Below, piece after piece: positions 33,356 through 41,915 of a stretch of DNA of 64,000 nucleotides. The position numbers and the translations under genes are program-made. Origin of the DNA: Bacteroides_D sp963546395 (GTDB taxonomy: Bacteria; Bacteroidota; Bacteroidia; Bacteroidales; CAJPTX01). Under the pieces are notes generated by a model. That model did not search any database. It was not told the origin of the DNA and saw only the letters and a list, made by a program, of their open reading frames with translations. The stretch is from assembly GCA_963546395.1 (NCBI GenBank), contig CAUUMS010000002.1:62001-126000 (forward strand), given 5' to 3'. Position 1 is the stretch's first letter. Each line of letters opens with the position of its first letter.

Positions 33356-35395
33356 CTAGTTCTCTAACGGGAGGAATGAGTAATTCTTGCTGTATTGCAG
33401 CATCTGGCCTGCGTAATCGTTGCTGTAGCTCACCGTGGCATCCACAATCTTCCCATCCTTGTAGACGGGCTCCAGCGTGGGGTTGACAAAACCACCGTAC
33501 GGGGCCAATTGCAGCGCGGCGTAGCGTGCCAGCACCTCCTTATGCAGCTCGGGATCGATCTTCACCCCGTAGGTCTCCACCAGGGCACGCCCCTCGGCGA
33601 AGTCGCCCGTGCTCTTGATGCGTTGCACCTTGCGCAGCAGCTCGCCGAAAAGCGTCCGGAGCGCATCGTAGTCGTTGATCCGCACGTAGTGCTTACCATT
33701 CCGCTCGAAGAGCTCAATCACGTTGTCCTTCTGCCCCTTCTCGTAGCACCAGCGGGCTATGAGGGCCCGGTTGCGCATGTGATCCTCCTCGATGTTATCC
33801 CCCAGCTTGATACGCGTCACCTGCGTCAGCAGCCCGTTACGGATGTAGCTGTCATACTCAGCCTCCGAGTATTCCCCCTCGGGCAGCACGCCCAGCTCCA
33901 CCAGCTTCGGGTCGCGTATGTAGTACAGCGCAAACAGGTCGGCCCGAGCCTCTTCCAGCGTGGCCGAGTAGTTCTTCAGCTCGCCACCCTTGATCCCGGG
34001 GGCCAGCTGCCCGCTCCCATGCCCGAGGCACTCGTGGAGGTCGGTGTGAATGTTGCTGCTCAGCCCGGCGAACTGGCGAGCCCGCGCAATCTCCTCGGGC
34101 GTGGCCGCAAACTCCTCCAGGAAGCCGTTCCCCTCAGCCGCCTTGTTGTAGGCGTAGGTGATGTTCTCAATGGTCACGCTCTTAGAGCCATGCTCACGGC
34201 GAATCCAGTTCGCATTGGGCAGGTTTATCCCGATGGGCGTGGAGGGGTAGCAATCGCCGCCCAGCGTGACGGCGTTGATCACCTTCGCCGTGACACCCCG
34301 CACCTCAGTCTTACGGAAGGCATCATCGATGGGCGAGTTATTCTCAAACCACTGCGCGTTGGCCGAGATGATCTCGGTGCGACGTGTAGCCGCCAGATCC
34401 TTAAAGTTCACAATGGACTCCCAGCTGCACTTGATGCCCAGCGGGTCGCCGTAGTCCTCAATGAAGCCATTCACAAAATCCACCAGCGCGGCCGTGTCCT
34501 GCACCCAGGCCACGCAGTAGTCGTTGAACGTCTGGAGATCGCCCGTGCGGTAGAACTCAATGAGCGTGGCTATCGTCTTGCGCTGCGCCTCCGTCTCAGC
34601 CACCTCCTGCGCCTTCTCCAGCCAGCCTACCACCTGCTCGATGGCCTTGGAGTACATGCCCCCCACGTGCCACACACGCTCCTGCAACTGGCTGTCCACC
34701 TTCACCAGCTGCGAGTTCATCCCGTAGGGCAGCCGGTCGTTCCCCGTGGCCGCGCGGCCAGCGTAGTACGCCTCAGCCTCAGCCTGCGTCACGTTGCGGT
34801 AGTAGTTCATCGCCGAGGTGAGCAGCAGATCGGCCCCCGCCTCCTTATTGACGCGCTTAGGTGCCACCTGCGGATCGAACAGGATGGGCATTGCGAAGCG
34901 GAGCAGCGAGCTCGTGTCGCGCATCGACTCGGGCAGCCCGCTGATGTCCGACCCCTGCACTAGCTGTATGAAGTACTCGGCCGGGAAGCCGGGCTCTATC
35001 TTCGTCTCGGCGTAGTGGTGGTGTATCCCATTCGAGAACCACACCCGCTTCAGATAGGTGACAAACGCATCCCACTTCGCATCCTTCTCCCCCTGGTAGG
35101 TGGTGTAGATGGTCTCTAGCAGGGTGCGGATGGCGAGGTTGTGCTCGTAGTTCTGATCCCACAGGATGTCGCGACCGCACAGCGCCGCCTGGCTCAGGTA
35201 GTAGCACAGTACGTGCTGCTGGGGCGAGAGGCTATCCCAGTCGGGAATCTCGTAGCGCATGATGCGCAGGTCGGCAAACTGGTCGATCTGCCAGGGCTCG
35301 GAGGCCACGGGGGTCTCCGGCTTTGGCTCCCCCGTGCCGCACGCGGCGAGCCCTAGGCTGGCAGCAAACAGGACCATAATGATAGAGTTTCGCAT
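33356..35395 (-). CDS. M49-family dipeptidyl-peptidase III, lipoprotein
   Basis: 679 residues from the ATG at 35395 (MRNSIIMVLFAA). A lipobox LAAC (Cys about 18) indicates lipidation. The M49 zinc motif HECLGH (HExxGH) is in DLHECLGHGSGQL and the third ligand is in LEEARADLFALYYI. The enzyme would remove dipeptides from oligopeptide N-termini in the periplasm or at the surface. The start is fixed by the signal peptide: an in-frame TTG eight codons upstream lies inside the -7 element. Confidence 0.92.
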   Translation of the reverse strand: MRNSIIMVLFAASLGLAACGTGEPKPETPVASEPWQIDQFADLRIMRYEIPDWDSLSPQQHVLCYYLSQAALCGRDILWDQNYEHNLAIRTLLETIYTTYQGEKDAKWDAFVTYLKRVWFSNGIHHHYAETKIEPGFPAEYFIQLVQGSDISGLPESMRDTSSLLRFAMPILFDPQVAPKRVNKEAGADLLLTSAMNYYRNVTQAEAEAYYAGRAATGNDRLPYGMNSQLVKVDSQLQERVWHVGGMYSKAIEQVVGWLEKAQEVAETEAQRKTIATLIEFYRTGDLQTFNDYCVAWVQDTAALVDFVNGFIEDYGDPLGIKCSWESIVNFKDLAATRRTEIISANAQWFENNSPIDDAFRKTEVRGVTAKVINAVTLGGDCYPSTPIGINLPNANWIRREHGSKSVTIENITYAYNKAAEGNGFLEEFAATPEEIARARQFAGLSSNIHTDLHECLGHGSGQLAPGIKGGELKNYSATLEEARADLFALYYIRDPKLVELGVLPEGEYSEAEYDSYIRNGLLTQVTRIKLGDNIEEDHMRNRALIARWCYEKGQKDNVIELFERNGKHYVRINDYDALRTLFGELLRKVQRIKSTGDFAEGRALVETYGVKIDPELHKEVLARYAALQLAPYGGFVNPTLEPVYKDGKIVDATVSYSNDYAGQMLQYSKNYSFLPLEN

Positions 35396-35416
35396 GGCTA
35401 AATCGTGTTCTTTGCG

Positions 35417-35424
35417 CAAAGGTA
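35417..35424 (-). promoter_or_regulatory. -7 element for the M49 peptidase gene
   Basis: TACCTTTG on the minus strand, 21 bases upstream of the ATG at 35395. Confidence 0.7.
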
Positions 35425-35506
35425 GTCAATGGCCCCAATATAGCCCACCCCACATTCTGCCCTAGTGTGCAACGCCCCCCTCCGCCGCACTTTGCCGCCA
35501 GGCCAC

Positions 35507-35514
35507 TACCTTTG
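35507..35514 (+). promoter_or_regulatory. -7 element for the restriction-modification gene
   Basis: TACCTTTG, 18 bases upstream of the ATG at 35533. No similar element precedes the downstream methyltransferase ORF, which supports one transcript for both. Confidence 0.7.
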
Positions 35515-35532
35515 TGGCAAAGTGTGCTCCAC

Positions 35533-36117
35533 ATGGAACATCTAGCGGGAATCGACTTTGGGGCCCTGCGGCGAGCTAACGAGATGACCATCCGCGAGCG
35601 GGTGGTGCACCCCCTGCTGCTCGACCTGGGGTATGCCGAGGACGAGATACTGCGCGATCCCCCGCTGGCCGACCCCTACGCCACCCTGGGCAGCGGCAAC
35701 CGTCGCCATCCGCTCACGCTGGTGCCCGACTACCTGGTGCGGGTGGGTGGCCGTGCCGTGTTGGTGCTCGATGCGAAGGCCCCGGCTAAGGATGTGCTCA
35801 GCCACGCGCTAGTGCAGCAGGTGTACAGCTACGCCTCGCACCCCGAGATCCAAGCCCCCTGCTACGCGCTGTGCAATGGGCTGGAGCTCGCCGTGTGGCA
35901 ACATGGCGATGCGCTGGCCACGCCCACGCTCCATGTGCAGCTGGCAAGCCTGGCCTCGAGCTGGGGCGCATTGGTAGAGCTCATCGGGGCTCGCGCCCTG
36001 CGCCAGGGTGCCCCCGTTTCCACTCGCCCCGTAGAGGAGCCGACTGTTTCAGGGGGGGGGGGCTTATTTAAATATATCAATACCAAGGCAATTCCCCGCG
36101 GAGCGGCAGCGTGCTAG
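35533..36117 (+). CDS. HsdR N-terminal-type nuclease domain ORF (5' part of a split R-M gene)
   Basis: 194 residues as sequenced. The domain resembles the HsdR_N type restriction nuclease (RERVVHPLLLDLGYAEDEIL). A PD-(D/E)xK pattern is visible: Pro65-Asp66 in TLVPDYLV and Asp80-Ala81-Lys82 in LVLDAKAP. After residue 173 the frame enters an 11-G run and then an unrelated tail (LFKYINTKAIPRG) before a stop at 36115. The methyltransferase frame is open straight through the G tract, so with one G fewer the two would be a single 739-residue protein. As sequenced, this state makes only the nuclease-domain fragment. Confidence 0.78.
   Translation: MEHLAGIDFGALRRANEMTIRERVVHPLLLDLGYAEDEILRDPPLADPYATLGSGNRRHPLTLVPDYLVRVGGRAVLVLDAKAPAKDVLSHALVQQVYSYASHPEIQAPCYALCNGLELAVWQHGDALATPTLHVQLASLASSWGALVELIGARALRQGAPVSTRPVEEPTVSGGGGLFKYINTKAIPRGAAAC
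36052..36062 (+). repeat. Poly-G tract (11 G), probable phase-variation switch
   Basis: Eleven consecutive G inside the coding region. Upstream coding is in the frame of 35533; the methyltransferase frame lies one base later after the tract. Deleting one G, or adding two, joins them in frame. Homopolymeric tracts of this length slip readily during replication. Confidence 0.85.
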
Positions 36118-36130
36118 CCGCCATCACGGG

Positions 36131-37753
36131 GTGCATCCCTACTTCACCCGCCAGCCCTACACGGTGGTGCAGGGGCACATTGCCCACTTCACCCAGCCGG
36201 GCGACACGGTGCTCGACCCCTTCGGGGGCACCGGGGTGACCGCCATCGAGGCGATGATGCTCGGGCGGCGAGCCATCCATGTGGATCTGAATCCCCTCTC
36301 GGCCTTCATGGTGGGAGCCCTCACGGCACCACTCGACGCGGCAGCCTTCACCGAGGCCCACGCGCGCATTGCGGCGGAGTATGCCCGCCTGGAGCCCCAC
36401 ACCGAGGCGGAGGTGGCCAGGGCCCTAAAGCGTTACCCCAAGCCTAAACCGCTCCCACTGACGCATGATGCCGATGTGGAGACGGCCGACCAGCTCTTCT
36501 CCCCCCGCCAGACGGCCTGCCTGGGGCTCCTCAAGCACCTCATCATGCGGGAGGAGGATGCTTCGGTGCGTAACGCCCTGATGCTCTCCTTTTCGGCACT
36601 GCTGGCGAAGATTAACAGAACCTTCCACTACGATGCAAAAGGAGTAGGTGGTGGTGACGCTGCGGCATTTAGGTACTATCGTTATCGCATCGCCAAGGAA
36701 TCGGATGAGCTCGATCCTCTCCATTACTTCGCTCGACGTTGCCAGAGCCTGCTGAGGGCGAAGGCCGAAATGGCGGGTCACATCAATGCGGCCACCATCA
36801 GCCGGCTCCGGGTGCTGCGGGGCTCGGCCACGGCGCTACACGACGTGCCCGATGAGTCGGTGGACTACATCTACACCGATCCGCCCTACGGCAATAAGAT
36901 CCCCTACCTGGACCTCTCGGCCATGTGGGAGGCGTGGCTCGACTTTGAGACCACCGATGAGGATCGCGCCCTGGAGGCCATTCAGGGCGGCTCGCGCGGC
37001 AAGACGTTCGACGATTACCGCGCCCTGATGGGCCAGAGCCTGCGCGAGATGTACCGCGTGCTGCGCTACGACCGTTGGCTCTCCTTCGTCTTCGCGCACA
37101 AGGATCCCGCCCTCTGGCACATGATTCTGGACGAGGCCGAGGCGAGCGGCTTCGAGTACCGCGGCTCGCACGTGCAGCCGGTGGGCAAGGTGAGCTTCAA
37201 GAAGCGGCAGAAGCCCCTCACGGTCATCAACGGCCAGCTGGTGCTGCACTTCGTCAAGGGGCGCAACCCGCAGCGGCTGCTACGGGCCACGCTGGGCATC
37301 GATGTGGAGGCGCGCCTCAACGAGGCCATCGAGTGCACCATCGTGCAAAACCACGGCGCTACGCTGGAGGAGATCAACGATGCCATCATCATCCGCGCCC
37401 TCGAGGGCGGATTCCTACATCTGCTCACGGGCCAGTACGGCGACCTCACCCCCTTCCTGGCCGATCGGTTCGACTACGACGAGGACACCCTGCGCTACCA
37501 CCTGCGGCCCAACACGCGGCTCACGGCGCACATCCCGCTCGAGGATCGCCTGCCCTACCACCTGCGTAGCTACCTGGCGCACGAGAATGCGCGGGAGCAC
37601 TACCCCACGTCCGACGAGGTGGTGTACACGCTGATTCCGCTCCTGCGCAACGGCACCACGCCCTCCGATCAATCGGTGCTGGGCGAATTGCAGCGCGTAG
37701 CTCACCCCCACAAGGGAGGCTGGCGGCTCAACGAGAACGACTCCCTCTTCTAG
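36131..37753 (+). CDS. DNA methyltransferase (3' part of a split, probably phase-variable R-M gene)
   Basis: 540 residues if started at the GTG at 36131, but the frame is open back to 36035 and encodes family-like sequence (SIPRQFPAERQRASRHHGVH), so the true N-terminus is probably the nuclease ORF. The SAM-binding motif I DPFGGTG is at about residues 28-34, and the catalytic motif IV TDPPYG (amino-methyltransferase, N6-adenine or N4-cytosine) is near residue 249. About 215 residues between them may hold target recognition. The rest is a long C-terminal region without recognised domains. No separate specificity subunit is nearby. Confidence 0.85.
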   Translation: MHPYFTRQPYTVVQGHIAHFTQPGDTVLDPFGGTGVTAIEAMMLGRRAIHVDLNPLSAFMVGALTAPLDAAAFTEAHARIAAEYARLEPHTEAEVARALKRYPKPKPLPLTHDADVETADQLFSPRQTACLGLLKHLIMREEDASVRNALMLSFSALLAKINRTFHYDAKGVGGGDAAAFRYYRYRIAKESDELDPLHYFARRCQSLLRAKAEMAGHINAATISRLRVLRGSATALHDVPDESVDYIYTDPPYGNKIPYLDLSAMWEAWLDFETTDEDRALEAIQGGSRGKTFDDYRALMGQSLREMYRVLRYDRWLSFVFAHKDPALWHMILDEAEASGFEYRGSHVQPVGKVSFKKRQKPLTVINGQLVLHFVKGRNPQRLLRATLGIDVEARLNEAIECTIVQNHGATLEEINDAIIIRALEGGFLHLLTGQYGDLTPFLADRFDYDEDTLRYHLRPNTRLTAHIPLEDRLPYHLRSYLAHENAREHYPTSDEVVYTLIPLLRNGTTPSDQSVLGELQRVAHPHKGGWRLNENDSLF

Positions 37754-38213
37754 CGTGCGTTTTTTTGCGTGACGATGGCCCCCCCTTTTTGTGGGTAAAA
37801 TGGGCCACAGGGCGTATTGGCTGCCATCATCGCCGCGGCGACCCCAACTTAGCGGCGCCGTCCATTCGGTGCGATGTGACATTTTTTTGCATCCATTTTG
37901 CATTCAATTTCTATTATGCAATAGCCGTTGCACCGGCTTCTCGGCGTTGTAATGTTGCCTTTTGGGCCTGCAATGCGTGCTTCAGGCGGCTAGCGCATGC
38001 TATTAGGGCGCCGTTTCGGGGCCCATATTCGCCGTACCAACACCGTAGCAACGCCCTATCAAGTCCCAATTATGTAGGACAAAATGGGTTCTTGGTGCGT
38101 TTCGGTTAGGTGTTTTCTGCAAGCTGGTTGCGAACACGAAGCGGGATTTAGCCGTTACCATAGCTACGCCGGCCTATGCACGCATGCGCTGCATGGGGTT
38201 GGGGATTCTAACA
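37754..38213. other. Intergenic region with dispersed repeat copy B
   Basis: About 460 bases with no credible coding sequence. It contains the repeat at 38041-38100. The T-rich patches just after the methyltransferase stop are not preceded by a convincing hairpin. Confidence 0.55.
38041..38100. repeat. Dispersed repeat, copy B
   Basis: 38051-38100 is 42/50 identical to 16491-16540; 38060-38085 matches 56006-56030 at 22 of 26 aligned positions. The core holds short GTCC/GGAC inverted arms. Confidence 0.6.
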
Positions 38214-38243
38214 TTGGAGCTTTTCATATCTTCATTAACTACG
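38214..38243 (+). promoter_or_regulatory. Possible -33/-7 promoter for the BspA-like gene
   Basis: TTG at 38214-38216, then exactly 19 bases, then TAACTACG at 38236-38243 (only the TA and final G match TAnnTTTG). The ATG follows 13 bases later. Weak but correctly spaced. Confidence 0.35.
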
Positions 38244-38256
38244 TAAAACGGGTACT

Positions 38257-41200
38257 ATGAAACAGCGTAACGGTTTATTGGCCTGCGCATTGGCACTCGT
38301 CGCCTGGCTTCTGGCGGCGGGGGTGGCGCATGCGCAGAAACCATTTGTCATTAAATGGCATGTGGATACGCCCAATGCGACTATCAAGCTCCCCATCGAG
38401 GGTGAGAACTACAAGCTCGCCTGGGGCAAGGTGGGGGCTCCCTCCACGGGGACTACGGTGCAAAAGAAGACCTCGCCGCAGATGCCCTACGAGCTGAAGT
38501 TGACCGAGGCGGGGGATTACCTCATTGAGATTGGCCCCGATGGCGTCACGAAGTTCCAGATGAAGGATCCCAGCGGGCCGGTCTATAGCGATGTGAATGC
38601 GCTGATGGAGGTGGTTTCCTGGGGTGATGTGAAGTGGACTGACATGGTGGGTGCCTTTGCGGGGTGTGCTAATCTCGTGCTTGGCTCCGATGCTGGCAAG
38701 CCCGATCTCGTGGCCGTCACCAGCATGCAGTACATGTTCCGGGATTGCAAGGCAATGAATCAGCCTGTCGACCATTGGGATGTGTCCCACGTGAAGAATA
38801 TGATGGGCCTATTCGAGGGCTGCACAAGTTTCGATCAGACGCTGGCATCGTGGGATGTCTCTAGCGTGACGAATATGGCGAGCATGTTCCAGGGTTGTGC
38901 TAGTTTCAACCAATCCCTGGAAACCTGGGGCCCAAAGACGAAGAGTCTAGAGGATCTGGCGAGCATATTCCACGGCTGTACTAAATTTAACGGCTCGCTC
39001 AAGGGCTGGGATGTGAGCAGGGTGGTAAACTTCGGCAGTGTGTTCCAGGGTTGCACGAATTTCAACCAGCCGCTGGATGACTGGGATTTGTCGAAAGCGG
39101 AGTATATGGGCTACATGTTCTACAAGGCAACGTCGTTCAACCAGCCCCTCAAGTCTTGGAAAACGGGGACAGTGCAGTTCTTCATCGCCATGTTCTCGGG
39201 TTGCAAGTCGTTCAACCAGCCGCTCAACGACTGGGACATGAAGAAAGCAACTCGCATGACGGGTATGTTTGAGGATTGCGACGTATTCAACCAGCCACTC
39301 GACAAGTGGGATGTCTCGAAGGTGCAGGATATGGATGAGGTCTTCTCCAGGTGTAAGTCGTTCAACCAGTCCTTGGCCACCTGGAAGCTGCACAGCATTC
39401 GCCCTCAGGGGGGCGGGATGCCTACTATCGGATTGGATGGATGCGGCATGAGCCGTGAGAACTACGATGCCACGCTCGCCGCATGGGCCGCCGACGATAA
39501 GACGGTAGAAAATGTACAAGTGAAGGCTGTCGGGCTTAAGTACAGCTGCAAGAGCGAGGCGCACAAGAATCTGATCGAGAAGAAAAAATGGCAGTTTATT
39601 GGCGATGAGTCGACCTGCTTTACCATTGAAGGTAAGAACGTTATTGCTGTAGGGGAGAAGACCACGCTCACCGCTAAGTTTGATGAGTCAGTTCCTGAGG
39701 CTAAGCGGAAGATTACATGGTCTGATGATGGACATGGGGTGGTGAACGCCGAGCCCAATACGGGTGTCGTAGAGGGCAAGAAGCCCGGCGATGCCACGGT
39801 ATTTGCTGAATGGGAAGGTGAGACTCGTAGCGTCCTCATGAAGGTTGTGCAGCCGCTCAAGTCGCTTCGCTTTGCCAATGCTGAGCTGCATGTGGATGTG
39901 AGCGAGTCGGATGCCACTGCGTCGGTTGTGCTGGATCCGGTAACCGCTGAGGCGAAGCTCGAGTGGAGCGTGGAGCCCAAGGATGTTGTGGAGCTGAATC
40001 CGCAGGGTGGGACTACATGCGCGCTTAAGCCGCTGAAAACGGGACGTGCCGTCATCACCGTGAAGTCGAATGGTCTCAACGCCGACCCGGCGAATCCGCC
40101 AAAGGCTGAGTGCGTGGTGTTTGTGGACAAGCTGCCCACCAAGCTTACTCTCAAGCAGCATAAGTTGACCCTCCACACGGGGGCCCAGCCTGGCAAGTCC
40201 GAGAAGCTCATCGTGGAGTTCGAGCCCCAGGATGTGACCAACAAGGATGTTCGTGTTGAGACTGATCCTATGGATGTCGTTGAGGTGAGCGATGATCTGG
40301 AGGTTAAGCCGCTGAAGGTTGGCAAGACGAAGGTCACCGTTTACGCGAAGCATGACAAGACCAACACCATCAAGGATGAGTGCGAGGTGGAGGTGCTGAA
40401 GGCTGTGGAGAAGGTGACGCTGGAGCCGGCAGAGCTGATGCTGAAGGTGGATGGGGCTGCTGGTCAACTGACGGCGAAGGTAGAGCCTGCGGATGCGGAT
40501 CAGAAGCTGACCTGGACGATGAATCCTGAGGGCATCGTGACGGTGGACGAGATGGGGAAGGTAACCCCCGTGAAGGCTGGTAAGACCACAATCACCGTTA
40601 CGGCTCACAACGGGCTAAAGGCCGAGTGCCAGGTGACGGTGACGCAGGATGTGAAGCAGGTGATTCTGCCCGAGGAGATCGTTCTGCCTCTGGGTGGGAG
40701 CCCCGAGAAGATCATGGTGAAGGTGCTGCCCGAGGACGCTACCAACAAGGAGCTCACCTGGAGCGTGGAGAATGGGAGCATAGTGACTGTGAATGGGGAG
40801 GGCGTGATAACGCCGCTGGCGGTTGGCACGACCACCATCACGGCCAAGGCGCACAACGGCGTAGAGGCTAAGTGCCGCGTGGAGGTGAAGCAGCCTGTGC
40901 CGGCGACGGGTGTCACCATGTCGCAGACCGAGCTCACCATGTCCACGGAGGATGCGCCTGTCACCATCACGGCGAAGGTTGAGCCGGGCAATGCCCAGAG
41001 TAAGGATGTGACCTGGAGCGTAGAGCCTGCCGGCATCGTAACGGTGGATGGCGGTAAGATTACTGCTGTGAAGGCTGGCAAGGCCACGGTAATCGCCACG
41101 GCCCACAACGGGGTGAAGGGTGAGTGTAAGGTGACGGTGACCCAGCCCGTGAAGGAGGTGCAGCTCACGCCGAATGAGCTGACGCTAACGATGGGTGGCG

Positions 41201-41697
41201 AGCCTGGGACGCTTTCCGCGAAGGTGCTGCCGGCGGATGCTACCGATATGACCATCACGTGGAGCGTAGAGCCTGAGGGCATCGTGACCGTGGCGGATGG
41301 TAAGGTAACGGCCGTGAAGATCGGTCAGGCTAAGGTGATTGCCACAGCGCACAACGGGGTGAAGGCTGAGTGCCAGGTGACGGTGAAGGAGGCTGGGGCC
41401 CCCACGCCGAATCCTCAGCCGAAGCCGAACCCCAATCCCAAGCCGAACACCTCGGAGGTAGAGGTGCTGCATGAGGTGACGGTGGCTCCCAACCCGTTCG
41501 GGGCGATGCTGACGGTGCGCAACGCGCTCCAGGTGCAACGCTACGAGCTGGTGAATGTGAGCGGTACGGTGATTGCGGCTGGGCGTAACAGCGCGGAGAT
41601 GTTCACGCTGTCCACGTCGCACCTCCCGCAGGGGGTATACGTGCTACGTCTGCACGGCACCGAGGGTATCCGTGGCGTGCTGGTGACTAAGTTCTAG
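38257..41697 (+). CDS. BspA-like surface protein with Ig-like repeats and T9SS sorting domain
   Basis: 1146 residues. Signal peptide 1-26. Residues about 95-395 hold BspA-like (DUF285) repeats of about 24 residues, with FNQPL..W and MF..C repeated. From about 459 to 1047 come seven Big_2-like Ig domains of about 80 residues, with motifs such as VTAVKAGKATVIATAHNGV. A Pro/Asn-rich linker (PNPQPKPNPNPKP) and a T9SS type A C-terminal domain (about 1068-1146, VAPNPFGAML and LPQGVYVLRLHG) complete it. It is probably an exported adhesin. A strong terminator follows. Confidence 0.9.
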   Translation: MKQRNGLLACALALVAWLLAAGVAHAQKPFVIKWHVDTPNATIKLPIEGENYKLAWGKVGAPSTGTTVQKKTSPQMPYELKLTEAGDYLIEIGPDGVTKFQMKDPSGPVYSDVNALMEVVSWGDVKWTDMVGAFAGCANLVLGSDAGKPDLVAVTSMQYMFRDCKAMNQPVDHWDVSHVKNMMGLFEGCTSFDQTLASWDVSSVTNMASMFQGCASFNQSLETWGPKTKSLEDLASIFHGCTKFNGSLKGWDVSRVVNFGSVFQGCTNFNQPLDDWDLSKAEYMGYMFYKATSFNQPLKSWKTGTVQFFIAMFSGCKSFNQPLNDWDMKKATRMTGMFEDCDVFNQPLDKWDVSKVQDMDEVFSRCKSFNQSLATWKLHSIRPQGGGMPTIGLDGCGMSRENYDATLAAWAADDKTVENVQVKAVGLKYSCKSEAHKNLIEKKKWQFIGDESTCFTIEGKNVIAVGEKTTLTAKFDESVPEAKRKITWSDDGHGVVNAEPNTGVVEGKKPGDATVFAEWEGETRSVLMKVVQPLKSLRFANAELHVDVSESDATASVVLDPVTAEAKLEWSVEPKDVVELNPQGGTTCALKPLKTGRAVITVKSNGLNADPANPPKAECVVFVDKLPTKLTLKQHKLTLHTGAQPGKSEKLIVEFEPQDVTNKDVRVETDPMDVVEVSDDLEVKPLKVGKTKVTVYAKHDKTNTIKDECEVEVLKAVEKVTLEPAELMLKVDGAAGQLTAKVEPADADQKLTWTMNPEGIVTVDEMGKVTPVKAGKTTITVTAHNGLKAECQVTVTQDVKQVILPEEIVLPLGGSPEKIMVKVLPEDATNKELTWSVENGSIVTVNGEGVITPLAVGTTTITAKAHNGVEAKCRVEVKQPVPATGVTMSQTELTMSTEDAPVTITAKVEPGNAQSKDVTWSVEPAGIVTVDGGKITAVKAGKATVIATAHNGVKGECKVTVTQPVKEVQLTPNELTLTMGGEPGTLSAKVLPADATDMTITWSVEPEGIVTVADGKVTAVKIGQAKVIATAHNGVKAECQVTVKEAGAPTPNPQPKPNPNPKPNTSEVEVLHEVTVAPNPFGAMLTVRNALQVQRYELVNVSGTVIAAGRNSAEMFTLSTSHLPQGVYVLRLHGTEGIRGVLVTKF

Positions 41698-41735
41698 ATC
41701 TGCTAGGCCCGCAGTGGGTTGCGGGTGATCATTGG

Positions 41736-41771
41736 GCCTCGCCCCGGCACACGCCGGGGCGAGGCTTTTTT
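41736..41771 (+). terminator. Strong rho-independent terminator after the BspA-like gene
   Basis: A perfect 13-bp stem, GCCTCGCCCCGGC (41736-41748) with GCCGGGGCGAGGC (41753-41765), a 4-base loop and six T. Confidence 0.92.
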
Positions 41772-41842
41772 GCGGCCAGCGTGCGCTATTCGCCGGGAGG
41801 CATACGGCGCAGTCAGCCCTTCCTGAGTACACAAAATAAGCC

Positions 41843-41850
41843 TACCTTTG
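41843..41850 (+). promoter_or_regulatory. -7 element for the ADP-forming CoA ligase gene
   Basis: TACCTTTG, 65 bases upstream of the ATG at 41916; it excludes the longer frame starting at 41781. Confidence 0.68.
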
Positions 41851-41915
41851 CGATTAGGCTGCGTCGGGATGGCCTGGCTGGCCCGCATGGTAGAATTTTA
41901 TGTGGAGAAGATAGC

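Noticed and set aside
33395..34963. Long plus-strand open frame (522 codons) opposite the M49 peptidase gene
   Set aside because: It is a mirror of high-GC codon use in the opposite gene, which has the HExxGH zinc motif, a signal peptide and a promoter. The antisense product has a His/Val/Leu-rich composition and no family.
36052..36062. Poly-G tract as a mere sequencing error
   Set aside because: Not excluded, but the homopolymer lies exactly at the junction of two protein domains that belong together, and slippage tracts of this kind are typical of phase-variable R-M genes. Kept as a finding with a read-level check.
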